Shown: in pieces, positions 33,682-41,921 of the stretch
How positions within the stretch are numbered: position 1 is the stretch's first letter
Layout of the letters: each line of letters begins with the position of its first letter
Notes under the pieces: generated by a model
Told to the model about the DNA's origin: nothing
Databases searched by the model: none
The model's input: only the letters and a program-made list of their open reading frames with translations
Made by a program: the position numbers and the translations under genes
From: Agreia pratensis
GTDB lineage: Bacteria; Actinomycetota; Actinomycetes; Actinomycetales; Microbacteriaceae
NCBI RefSeq assembly: GCF_900177685.1
Contig: NZ_FXAY01000005.1
Span: forward strand, 231,856 to 295,855
Length of the DNA stretch: 64,000 nucleotides
Reading direction: 5' to 3'

Positions 33682-34383
33682 CTAGCGGCGAAGCGGCGCC
33701 ACCAGATCGGTGAGAATCGACGTGGGCTCGAGTCCGAGCTCCTTCTGCAGTAGTGCCGTATAGATATCGACGTCACGCAGCGCTTCCGACTGATTGCCTT
33801 CGGCCAAGTGCACCTTGATGAGGCTCACGATCGCGCTCTGACGTAGCGGCTCCACCCTCATGGCGGCGCGAGCCGCCCATGCAGCAGCGCGGAGATTGCC
33901 CTCGAGAATCAGCAGCTCCGCCTGCGCCTCGAGCGCGTGCAACCGAAGCTGGCGCCAATCCTCGACCTCGGAGAGAACCCACTCGTCGTACCAGTCGGGC
34001 AGGATGCGAGTGGCGAAAGCCTCGATTGCGGCCGTGCTGAGATCAGCGGCCGTGGATGCGTTGCCGGGCTGCAGCAGACGCCTCGCCGATTCTCGTGCCA
34101 CGTTCAGGTCGACGATCACACCGGGAGCCAGGCTGAGCCCGGCCGGCGTCATCGTGATCGCCGGTTTGATCGCGTCTTCGAGGCGGGTGAGTGCCGAGCG
34201 CAGGCTGTCACTGGCACGACGTTCGGTGACATCGGGCCACATTTCGCCGGAAATGGCTAGACGCGCTCCTCGCGGCCTGAGGGCGAGAAAAGCGATAAGC
34301 CGTTTGGTTCCGACCGAAAGACCGAGTATCTCGTGACCGTCGTAGCGAACGGTCAAGGGACCGAGAACGTCGACCTCGATCAT
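33682..34383 (-). CDS. small SARP/BTAD-type transcriptional regulator, copy 2
   Basis: This 233-aa paralogue of copy 1 has the same two-domain build (MIEVDVLGPLTVRYDG; EMWPDVTERRASDSLRSAL; EDWRQLRLHALEAQAEL), conserved to the last residues (ILTDLVAPLR). The tandem arrangement indicates a local duplication. The two upstream regions also share blocks (GTGTCTC...TAGG...TCACATGT), so promoter and gene were copied together. A GTG at 34476 is an alternative start. It is probably an activator by family precedent. Confidence 0.8.
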   Translation of the reverse strand: MIEVDVLGPLTVRYDGHEILGLSVGTKRLIAFLALRPRGARLAISGEMWPDVTERRASDSLRSALTRLEDAIKPAITMTPAGLSLAPGVIVDLNVARESARRLLQPGNASTAADLSTAAIEAFATRILPDWYDEWVLSEVEDWRQLRLHALEAQAELLILEGNLRAAAWAARAAMRVEPLRQSAIVSLIKVHLAEGNQSEALRDVDIYTALLQKELGLEPTSILTDLVAPLRR

Positions 34384-34523
34384 GTCGCCGCCCACCCCGA
34401 AACCCTCCGTGTCGTAACGACCGGAGAGCTCGGGCTGTGCTGAGGCAACATGTGATGGATTCGCTCCTAGAGACACATATTCCCATATGCGGGCATGTGG
34501 AGCCAGCGGCGAATCCTGGGCGT

Positions 34524-35546
34524 TCAGCGCTTCACTGTGTGTCGGCGACGCGCGAGTGCTGCTACGCCCAGTCCGAGGAGCAGAACCGACGCCCCACCGA
34601 GCAGCATGTTCTCGACAGGCATTCCCGTATTGGCGAGCGTTCCGCCCGCTCCAGCACCGGTTCCCGAAGGGTTTCCGGGGGTTCCGGGGTTGCCAGGCGT
34701 TCCCGGGCCGCCGGGAGTGCCTGAGTCGCCACCACCTGTGCCACCGTCCGTACCGCCGGTTCCTCCGTCAGTACCGCCGGTTCCCCCATCGGTCCCGCCG
34801 GTTCCCCCGTCGGTACCGCCGTCAGTCGGGGCAGGAACGATGTTCGTCGTGAACGTCACCGCACAGGTCACGAAGGCTCCACCTGCAGTGCCGGAACCGA
34901 CACACTGGTTGACCTTGGTCGGGATGATCGAGGCTGTCGAGTTGCCGCCGACGGTGCACGTCACGCCGCCGCCACCACCCACTCCTGAGCCGTTGCACTG
35001 TACGACCGTCGCGGTCGACGGGTCGGTGCTCTCAAAAGAGGAGCAGTTGAGGAAGGTGCCACCGCCATCCGCCGAGCCCTGGCACTGGTTGACCGTTATT
35101 GACTGCGGCGTGGCCGTTCCCACGATGTTGTTCACGACATCCACCCGGCAGATCACCGTGCCGCCCGTGCCATTGCCCGAGCCGTTGCACTGGGTGACCG
35201 TCGACACCAGATCGTTCGTGTTGAACGTCACAGGCGTCGCGCAGAGAGGAGGCGCACCGGCGACCCCGTGGCACTCGGTGACGACGGTCGAGCTGCTGTT
35301 CACCCCGGTGGCGACGTTCACTGTGTTCGTGACGACCACGCGGCACTCGACGGCCAGGTTCGTGTCGTTGTCTGTGCCGTTGCACTGCGAGATCGGCTGC
35401 GGTACGGCGGATGCGCTGCTCGCTCCCAGAAGCGGCAGGCACGAGACGGCGGCGACGGCCAGCAGCGCGGCGGCGACGAGCAGTCTGCGGCGAGCGGCCC
35501 CGAGGCCGAGAAAGTGTCGCGACTGAGCGCGGACGTGTGTGGTCAT
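34524..35546 (-). CDS. LAxTG-anchored surface protein with six Cys-pair repeats
   Basis: This 340-aa exported protein has a signal peptide to about residue 47 (ARRRLLVAAALLAVAAV). Six repeats follow, each opening with QC or EC then (N/H/Q/V)G and closing with a second Cys 10-14 residues on (pairs 54/68, 92/102, 120/133, 155/168, 184/197, 215/228). A Gly/Thr/Asp linker of DGGTGGT units spans about 240-290. A sortase motif LANTG at 304-308, a hydrophobic helix and ARRRHTVKR end the protein. LAxTG is the motif of class E sortases; no sortase gene is in the window. Each Cys pair probably forms a disulphide. Start Met-35546 directly precedes the signal peptide. Confidence 0.85.
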   Translation of the reverse strand: MTTHVRAQSRHFLGLGAARRRLLVAAALLAVAAVSCLPLLGASSASAVPQPISQCNGTDNDTNLAVECRVVVTNTVNVATGVNSSSTVVTECHGVAGAPPLCATPVTFNTNDLVSTVTQCNGSGNGTGGTVICRVDVVNNIVGTATPQSITVNQCQGSADGGGTFLNCSSFESTDPSTATVVQCNGSGVGGGGGVTCTVGGNSTASIIPTKVNQCVGSGTAGGAFVTCAVTFTTNIVPAPTDGGTDGGTGGTDGGTGGTDGGTGGTDGGTGGGDSGTPGGPGTPGNPGTPGNPSGTGAGAGGTLANTGMPVENMLLGGASVLLLGLGVAALARRRHTVKR

Positions 35547-35684
35547 GATGACTCCCCTAATCAAGAGAAGTCTCGCTTGGCACCCATGACCGGGCCGTGA
35601 CTCTGTCGTGACGGCGCCATAACGCATCCGTGACACGGGTATGACACGACGGTGACCCGCGAGTGACGCCGCAGTGACAGCGGA

Positions 35685-36158
35685 TCAGGACAGCGTGGCG
35701 CTGGCCTGAATCGAGCGGATCTCGGCCCAGATCTCCCTGGCCTGAGTGGCCGTGGCCGTGGCCGTCACCTGCACCAGATCGAGTGCAGGGCCGTTGGAGA
35801 CGAGGGCCAGTCGAACGGCCTGCATGAGCGTGCCCGCGCGCCGATCGGGGTAGCTGAACTCAATGCGGAACCCGGCGCGGCCGAGAACCTCGGGGCGATC
35901 GCGGCCCAGCTCGGCCACCCCCTCGATAGACGAGACCTTCTCGATCACGGCACGAATGGCGGTGTCGAGGGTGTAGCCCTGCCCGAACCGTGAGATGGCC
36001 ACGACGACGTTGGGACGGAACTCGCCCTGTTCGACCTCTTTGGCTGTGGCGAGCAGCGCGGCCGTTGTCGACAGCACGTGCCAGTCGTCGGGCACGTCGA
36101 TCGACACGATCGGAAGTGCCGGGGCATCCGAACTGGGGAAGGTCAGTGTGCGCGACAT
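35685..36158 (-). CDS. 157-aa soluble protein of the WXG100 locus, possibly LpqN/PsbP-like
   Basis: This protein has no signal peptide or membrane helix. The opening (ALPIVSIDVPDDWHVL) and NVVVAISRFGQGYTLDTAIRAVIEKV recall the Mog1/PsbP-like fold of mycobacterial LpqN/LpqT proteins, but the match is weak. TLMQAVRLALVSNGPALDLVQVTATATATQAREIW is typical of that group's C-terminal half. It lies 93 nt after the WXG100 gene with a terminator-like hairpin between them. A chaperone-like role in secretion is a guess from position. Confidence 0.65.
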   Translation of the reverse strand: MSRTLTFPSSDAPALPIVSIDVPDDWHVLSTTAALLATAKEVEQGEFRPNVVVAISRFGQGYTLDTAIRAVIEKVSSIEGVAELGRDRPEVLGRAGFRIEFSYPDRRAGTLMQAVRLALVSNGPALDLVQVTATATATQAREIWAEIRSIQASATLS

Positions 36159-36194
36159 CGAGCCGTGGAGCCTTTCATGAGGGGAGAAACACCA

Positions 36195-36226
36195 CAGGCG
36201 GGCGTCGAATGCTCGACGCCCGCCTG
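36195..36226 (-). terminator. perfect 14-bp stem-loop after the WXG100 gene
   Basis: CAGGCGGGCGTCGA, loop ATGC, then its complement. It lies 26 nt after the WXG100 stop and is followed on the minus strand by TGGTGTTTCTCC, a partial T-rich tail. It should terminate or trim the WXG100 mRNA and so raise it over the downstream gene. Confidence 0.75.
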
Positions 36227-36251
36227 ATTCCGGAGAACCCGGAGAAGAGTG

Positions 36252-36518
36252 CTACGCGTTCGAGGTGCTCTCCTGGTCGGCAGCGTTCTTTGCTGCCTTC
36301 TGCGAAGCGTCCTCGAGTGCGGCGATGACCTGCTTGAGGGCGGCGGTGTGAGTTCCGCTCCACTCGCTGCGGAAGTTCTCCGCGTCAGGACCGGTCCACT
36401 GCACGCTCTGCAGTGCGCTGGTGAGCGTCGTCAGGATCGTCTGGACCTGCTGCGACTGCTGGTTGAGCTGCTTTCCGAGGCTACGAACCTGGTCAACGTC
36501 AAGACCCCATACGGCCAT
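36252..36518 (-). CDS. WXG100 (ESAT-6-like) secreted protein
   Basis: This 88-aa helical hairpin protein starts MAVWGLDVDQ, has WTG at residues 41-43 between two long helices, and ends in a flexible tail (QESTSNA). It lacks a signal peptide, as expected for type VII clients. AAGGAGA sits 6 nt before the ATG. It lies downstream of the EssC-like motor gene but is set apart by a hairpin and a repeat, so it probably has its own promoter. It is the expected core substrate or co-secreted partner of the 36693-41150 ATPase. Confidence 0.92.
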   Translation of the reverse strand: MAVWGLDVDQVRSLGKQLNQQSQQVQTILTTLTSALQSVQWTGPDAENFRSEWSGTHTAALKQVIAALEDASQKAAKNAADQESTSNA

Positions 36519-36621
36519 TGTTTTCTCCTTATTTTCCTGGCGAGCCGGCGGTTCCGGTTTCGCTACATCCTGTGAGTCGATCTCACGTGTTCAGACTAGG
36601 GCGATGCGGCTAGTGGAGTCG

Positions 36622-36639
36622 ATGGGGAGAACTCCCCAT
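36622..36639 (-). terminator. hairpin ATGGGGAG-AA-CTCCCCAT after the motor gene
   Basis: 8-bp perfect arms, 54 nt downstream of the motor stop. A closely similar AATGGGGA-CTTC-TCCCCATT hairpin sits at the other end of the locus (58178). It probably ends the main type VII operon. Confidence 0.5.
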
Positions 36640-36648
36640 GCGGCGAAT

Positions 36649-36688
36649 GATCTCGATACGCTCGTTCCTCGCTACTCGATCAGCGCAG
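36649..36688. repeat. single copy of the GATCTCGATACG...CTACTCGATCAGCG repeat
   Basis: GATCTCGATACG, core CTCGTTCCTCGC, then TACTCGATCAGCGCAG. This is the reverse orientation of the element found as an inverted pair at 11199-11300. It abuts the motor gene stop at 36693. Confidence 0.7.
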
Positions 36689-36692
36689 GATC

Positions 36693-39600
36693 TCACGCAT
36701 CGGGGAGCGCCACCTGCACCTTGGTGATGCGGCCCTGCTGCACCAGGAATCCGCGGCCCGGCGGCAGGTCTGCGCGGCGGAAGCGGCCGAGCGATGTGCC
36801 GAGCAGCGTGTCGCCATCCAGTTCGCCCGGAACCAGCAGCAGGCCGCGTTTGGCGCCCTTGAACGAGCCGGCCAGCGTCCACGCGGCCGACCAGGTGGCC
36901 GTCTCGCTCTCGCCCACCACGAACACGTCATCGCGCAGCGCCCGCTTGATCAGGCGGTCGATATCGTTCTCCGCCATCGTCCCCGTGAGGTCTCCGATGT
37001 TCTCCACGAAGATCGCGAGCGAGTCGGGCCGCAGGGTTCCTGCGTCGAGCTGGCTCTGCAGGTCATCGGCGAAAGCGGTGACCTGGGTCGGGTCGGAGAT
37101 CGACATCGACCAGAACGGCAGGGGCGTGAGCGACGTCTTGCGCGGCGAGATGTGCACGAGCCGGATGCCCGGCTGCGCCCGACGCAGTGCGGCAGCCATG
37201 GTCGCGAGCGCCGTAGAACGGCCGCTCTGTCCGGAGCCCGACACCATGAACGCTCCGCGCGGCGCGATGCCGAGCGGGGCCAGGTTGTCGTCGCGCACGG
37301 CGATCACCGGCAGCCCGCCCGCCGTGGCGGGAAGGGTCGAGAGCGCAATCGAGTCGGACAGCTTCTGAATGGGCGGGGCCTCGGGGATTCCCTGGCGGCG
37401 CATGGCCTCGGCGAGCTTGGATACTTCGCGCGACTGGATCGCCACGTTCGGGTCGGCACCGAGCACGGCGATCTGGATCTCGTTTCCGCCCATCAGGCCA
37501 CGGCCGGGAGGCGAGGTCACGGTAAGGGTGTCTTTGGGCACTCCCACCAGCTGATAGTCGTCTTCGCTCGCCATGCGCAGCACCAGTCGGCGCTGCACCG
37601 TGGATCCGAGTGAGGCCGGAACCGAGTTGGGACGGTCGCCCGAGAGAACGATGTGCACACCGACCTGGCGTCCGTCGCTCGCGATCTGAGAGAACGTCGT
37701 GAACCAGGCGGAGTGCCCGCCGAACTCGTACTGCTCGCGGAAGGCACCGATGCCGTCGACCAGGACGATGATGCGGGGCTCCTCGGGAACCCCGGCGATG
37801 CGCCGGTACTCGCCGATACTGCCTGCCCGAACGGCCGAGTACCGCACGGAACGGTCGTCGACGGTGTCGCGCAGCATGCGAAGCAGGCGGATGACCCGCT
37901 CCTCGTCGTCGCCGTCGATGATCGCGCCCACGTGGGGCAGCTCCTCGAGCATGCTGAGCCCGCTCGATCCGAAGTCGAGACCGTAGACGTGCACCGGACC
38001 GCCGCGGGGCGTGATGGCCGCGGCGACCGCGATCGTGCGCAATGTGGCGCTCTTGCCAGAGCCACCCGTTCCGTAGACGGCCATGTTGCCGTCGCGGTCG
38101 GGCTCGTAGAACACCGTCGGCTGAATCTGATTCTCCGGCTCGTCGATCACGCCGAGCAGCAGCCGCTCGTCGGTGCGCGGGTTGGGCAGCAGAGAGAAGT
38201 CGTAGACAGCGGCGAGTTCGTCGAGCCACGGCTTGCGCGGGTCGGGGATGTCGGCCCTGCGGGCCGCCGTGCGAATGGATGCGACCAGTCGCGCGATATC
38301 GTTCGGCCCGGGGTCGGCCGCCTCGACCACTTCGACCTCCGGCACCTCCCATTCCGCTCCGGCGCCGAAGTTCATCTCACTGATGTCGATGCGTGGACGT
38401 GGAGGCTCATTCGTCGTCCACCCGCCCGCGTATCCGGTCTGGAAGGAAGCGAGCCTGCCAGGACCCGTCTTCGCGGCTCCGCGCCCCGGAATCGACTGAT
38501 CGAAGTAGGCGGCCATCGGAGTTCCGAGGATGTCGGAGGAGTCTTCGGCATCGGCCATGCGCAAAGCGATGCGCAAGTTCGTATTGGCGCGCAGATTGTC
38601 TTTGATGACGCCGGCGGGGCGCTGGGTAGCGAGAATCAGGTGCAGTCCGAGAGATCGACCACGCTGAGCGACGTCGACGACGCCATCGACGAACTCGGGC
38701 ACCTCCTGCACCAGCGCGGCGAACTCGTCCACCACGATCAGCAGGCTGGGCGGAGTCTCGGGGTCGCCGGTCTTCTCGAGCGAGACCAGGTCCTTCGCCT
38801 TCTTGCGGTTGAGCAGGTGCTCCCGGTAGCGCAGCTCCGCTCGCAACGACGTGAGGGCGCGGCGAACGAGGTGCGGCGACAGGTCGGTGACGAGTCCGAC
38901 GGTGTGGGGCAGTGCCACGCAATCGGCGAACGCGGCGCCTCCCTTGTAGTCGATGAAGAGGAAGGTCGCGCGGTCGGGGGAGTGCGCCGCGGCCATTCCG
39001 AGCACCCACGACTGCAGGAACTCGCTCTTTCCGGCTCCGGTCGTTCCACCGACGAGGGCGTGCGGGCCCTGGTTGCGAATGTCGAGATAGAACGGCTCGG
39101 TTCCGCTGTGGCCGACAAGGGCACGAAGTGAGCCCTCCTTCTTGCGGCGCACGGGAGGCGAACCGTCGCGAAGAGCGATGGAGTTGCTCTCTCGCCAACG
39201 CTCCACAACGGCGTCGGGCTGCTCGGCGAGCTCAGGGCCCACGAGTGAGAGGTACGACACCGAGCGCGGCAGGTCGGATTCGTCGTCGATCGGCGAGCCG
39301 ACATCGACGACCGGTGCCAGGTGACGGGCGTAGCGGTGGGCTGCGTCGAGCTCGACCGTCTCGCAGACGACGGGGTAGGTGTGCTCACCGAGCCGAACCT
39401 GGCCCACCGTGCCGCCGGCGGCGTCCGAATCGACGCTCACGAAGCTGCGACATGCGGCCGGCAGATGGGCGATGGATGGCGCGGACCACACGATGTGCAC
39501 GTTGGCATCGGCGCCCCGCTCGGCGAGGCGGTTCAGTCGGCCCCGGTCGACGGGCACGTCGTCTTCGATGACCACGATGACGGCAGGGGTGATGGGAAGC

Positions 39601-41150
39601 GGAACGTCGGACTCGTCGTCTTTCTTCGGCCGCAGGTCCGGGCTCTCGAGCGCTCCGCGAGCGCTGGGCGCCCCAGTCGTGCGCTGGGCGACCAGTTCTT
39701 CGAGTCGAGACAACAGGGCGAGCCCGGAGCCGGGGTTGTCGGCGAGGTGATCGCCGGCCAGCGGGCTGTGCGGCGAACCGGTGTGCGGCATCCACTCGAG
39801 CCATTCCCAGGTTTCGCGCGATGCCGGTGAGACGAGAGCGCAGACCACGAGCTCGGCGGGGGAGTGCAGTGCGGTGAGCTGAGCGACGACGCCGCGTGTC
39901 ACACCGCGGCGCAGCTCGAGGCTGCCGGCCACACCGAGGGCGCCCGATTCGCGCAGGTCTGCGACGATCGGCACGTTGTCGATGAGCGAGAACTTCTCGG
40001 CGACCTCTTCGAGTTGACCCCAGTACTCGGGGAGGGTGTCATTGGCCTGCGGCAGGGTGACGCTGTCGCGGCTGTGCGCCGTTCCGAGCCCCAGCCGCAC
40101 AGCGAGAAAGGCGCCGTGCTCCGGCCGGTGTGTCCAGAGCAGATGACCAAGCCGGTGAGCCGACTCGAGGCTGTCCCCGACCGACGGCGCCTCGCCCAGG
40201 CGAACGGCGCGCTGCAAGCGCTGGCGCTCGTGCAGCTTGTCGACGAACGCCTTCAGCGAGAGGGTGAACTGCTTGATCGCGTCTTTCATCTGGCGCCGCG
40301 TGGTGAGCTTGTGATCGATGTAGGTACCGATCATCAGCAGCGGGCTCAGGGCGATGAAGACCACGCTCAGGATGTTGCGGGTGAAGGCATAGAGAACGAC
40401 GCCCATGATGAGCGGCGCGACCAGGGCGACGATCGGAAAGCGCTGCGGCTGCGGGCGTCCGGGCGGTTCGGGGGCCGGGTACTTGTCACCCGGGTAACGG
40501 GCGACCACGCGGGGAGAGCGGTTGAACTCGATCACCGGCGTCGAAGGAGCTGCCCCTCCGAGGCGCTGCAGCGGAACGACGCAGAGTGCGGTGTCGCCCA
40601 AGACGACGACGTCGGCCGAGCTGAGCACGGTGCGCGCGACCTGCTCTCCACCCATCAGCAAGCCGTTCGCCGAGTTCATGTCGGTGATCTCGACGGTCTC
40701 GCCCACGTTGATGCGGGCGTGCCGTTTGGAGATGAGCGAGTCGGTGAGTCGCACATCCACCCCGCGCTCACGGCCGATGTAGCTGGTGCCGAAGGGCAGC
40801 GCGAACTCGGCACCGGCATCCGGGCCTGAGAGAACCCGCAGGGTCGCGGCGGCGGCGCCCCTGTCGGAACCCGGCGCGTTGAAGTCGTCGCTGTGCTGGC
40901 GGATCTCGATGGTCGAGCCGGAGCGCACTCCGGAATCGAGGAGGTTCGACTGGGGGTCGAGCACGCGGGTCTGGCCCGACGTCTCGGTCACCTGCAGCGT
41001 CAGCCGCGGTGGTGCGACCTGAACGTCGTTGTTCGGATCGGCCGTATACAGAGCCTCGGCCACGTTCGAGACCGATGTGGTCGCATCCGCCGTGACGGCG
41101 ACATTCGTCGAGGTTCCGCCGCCGCGGGAAAGCGTGAGTTTGATGTGCAT
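36693..41150 (-). CDS. EssC/EccC-like type VII secretion motor: ubiquitin-like, FHA and three FtsK/SpoIIIE ATPase domains
   Basis: This 1485-aa membrane ATPase should recognise and drive WXG100 clients outward. A ubiquitin-like YukD/EsaB-type domain (about 1-88, ending LLDSGVRSGSTIEIRQ) is followed by an FHA domain (about 102-195; GRE 126-128, SKRH 141-144, N-containing MNSANG loop). Two membrane helices lie at 238-277. Three FtsK/SpoIIIE cassettes follow: GGTTGAGKSEF near 700 with VVDEFAAL, GTGGSGKSATL near 1028, and a weaker GSGQSGRSTAL near 1305. The single-chain layout with N-terminal FHA is closer to Firmicutes EssC than to split actinobacterial EccCa/Cb. It starts 3 nt after the previous stop and is the last gene of the operon. 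Confidence 0.9.
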   Translation of the reverse strand: MHIKLTLSRGGGTSTNVAVTADATTSVSNVAEALYTADPNNDVQVAPPRLTLQVTETSGQTRVLDPQSNLLDSGVRSGSTIEIRQHSDDFNAPGSDRGAAAATLRVLSGPDAGAEFALPFGTSYIGRERGVDVRLTDSLISKRHARINVGETVEITDMNSANGLLMGGEQVARTVLSSADVVVLGDTALCVVPLQRLGGAAPSTPVIEFNRSPRVVARYPGDKYPAPEPPGRPQPQRFPIVALVAPLIMGVVLYAFTRNILSVVFIALSPLLMIGTYIDHKLTTRRQMKDAIKQFTLSLKAFVDKLHERQRLQRAVRLGEAPSVGDSLESAHRLGHLLWTHRPEHGAFLAVRLGLGTAHSRDSVTLPQANDTLPEYWGQLEEVAEKFSLIDNVPIVADLRESGALGVAGSLELRRGVTRGVVAQLTALHSPAELVVCALVSPASRETWEWLEWMPHTGSPHSPLAGDHLADNPGSGLALLSRLEELVAQRTTGAPSARGALESPDLRPKKDDESDVPLPITPAVIVVIEDDVPVDRGRLNRLAERGADANVHIVWSAPSIAHLPAACRSFVSVDSDAAGGTVGQVRLGEHTYPVVCETVELDAAHRYARHLAPVVDVGSPIDDESDLPRSVSYLSLVGPELAEQPDAVVERWRESNSIALRDGSPPVRRKKEGSLRALVGHSGTEPFYLDIRNQGPHALVGGTTGAGKSEFLQSWVLGMAAAHSPDRATFLFIDYKGGAAFADCVALPHTVGLVTDLSPHLVRRALTSLRAELRYREHLLNRKKAKDLVSLEKTGDPETPPSLLIVVDEFAALVQEVPEFVDGVVDVAQRGRSLGLHLILATQRPAGVIKDNLRANTNLRIALRMADAEDSSDILGTPMAAYFDQSIPGRGAAKTGPGRLASFQTGYAGGWTTNEPPRPRIDISEMNFGAGAEWEVPEVEVVEAADPGPNDIARLVASIRTAARRADIPDPRKPWLDELAAVYDFSLLPNPRTDERLLLGVIDEPENQIQPTVFYEPDRDGNMAVYGTGGSGKSATLRTIAVAAAITPRGGPVHVYGLDFGSSGLSMLEELPHVGAIIDGDDEERVIRLLRMLRDTVDDRSVRYSAVRAGSIGEYRRIAGVPEEPRIIVLVDGIGAFREQYEFGGHSAWFTTFSQIASDGRQVGVHIVLSGDRPNSVPASLGSTVQRRLVLRMASEDDYQLVGVPKDTLTVTSPPGRGLMGGNEIQIAVLGADPNVAIQSREVSKLAEAMRRQGIPEAPPIQKLSDSIALSTLPATAGGLPVIAVRDDNLAPLGIAPRGAFMVSGSGQSGRSTALATMAAALRRAQPGIRLVHISPRKTSLTPLPFWSMSISDPTQVTAFADDLQSQLDAGTLRPDSLAIFVENIGDLTGTMAENDIDRLIKRALRDDVFVVGESETATWSAAWTLAGSFKGAKRGLLLVPGELDGDTLLGTSLGRFRRADLPPGRGFLVQQGRITKVQVALPDA

Positions 41151-41153
41151 GGA

Positions 41154-41921
41154 CTAGCGGGCATCCTTCGATGGGGTCGCGGCGGGAGCCTGGGGAGTGT
41201 CGGCCGTGTCGTCGTCGAGCGCGGGAAGATCTGCCGGGGTGACGAGTCGAGACAGCACGGCGTACTCGACCAACCGCGCGCGCCGATTGGTGGCGAGCGC
41301 CCCGACGCCGCCGCGAAGGCCGTCGACGCCCTGGCGGCTCAGCTTGTCGCACACGTTGTCGAGCTTGCGGTTGAATCGGCTCAAGACCCAGCCGAGTCGT
41401 TCGGCTGCCGCCGCCGAAGACGGAATCTCGCTCGTACCCGTTCCCTCACGCTTGAGCATGGGCTCGGAGAGAGCGAGGATCAGCAGCCATTGCGAGCGGG
41501 TGAAGGTGACCGCTCCGACCGTGGTGGTTCCGTCGCTCGACGATACGGGCTTCGAGTCGACGAAGGCCGGGGTCGAGGTGTGCACCACGAATTCGTATGT
41601 CGTCGGCCCGGCGGTGAACACCACGGAGGTCAGGCCGAAGACGACCGGCAACCGCGCGCCCGGCGCGAGCCAGGCCTGCATCGAACCCGTCGCATCCGAG
41701 ATCGACGCCGAGAGTCGGGAGCCCACGTTGATGAGCCACCAGAGTCCGTCGATGTAGGCGATCTGCAGAAAGCGGCGATGCAGATACTGATTGTCGTCGA
41801 TGTCGAGGTCGGCATCGCGGCCGATGTCGAAGGGTTTGTTCCTGTCGAGCGTGAACCACTCGCCGCAGTACTCGACACTGGCGTCTGTCGTGGTCGTCTC
41901 GGTGGTGGTGACGTCGGTCAT
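41154..41921 (-). CDS. FHA-like protein with helical C-terminal domain
   Basis: This 255-aa cytoplasmic protein begins MTDVTTTETTTTDASVEY, with phosphorylatable Thr residues at the N-terminus. An FHA-like beta fold spans about 20-115, with FDIGRDADLDIDD and LHRRFLQI in place of the usual SRxH, so phosphopeptide binding may be lost or changed. A helical part at about 140-235 follows (SQWLLILALSEPMLKR, LGWVLSRFNRKLDNVCDKL), like a small winged-helix domain. The start overlaps the kinase stop (TGATG); an ATG 12 nt upstream is possible. It is likely a phosphorylation-dependent adaptor for the motor next door. Confidence 0.75.
   Translation of the reverse strand: MTDVTTTETTTTDASVEYCGEWFTLDRNKPFDIGRDADLDIDDNQYLHRRFLQIAYIDGLWWLINVGSRLSASISDATGSMQAWLAPGARLPVVFGLTSVVFTAGPTTYEFVVHTSTPAFVDSKPVSSSDGTTTVGAVTFTRSQWLLILALSEPMLKREGTGTSEIPSSAAAAERLGWVLSRFNRKLDNVCDKLSRQGVDGLRGGVGALATNRRARLVEYAVLSRLVTPADLPALDDDTADTPQAPAATPSKDAR

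Noticed and set aside
37653..39131. 492-aa plus-strand frame opposite the motor gene
   Set aside because: Lies antisense to the Walker-motif-bearing FtsK cassettes and shows no motifs of its own.
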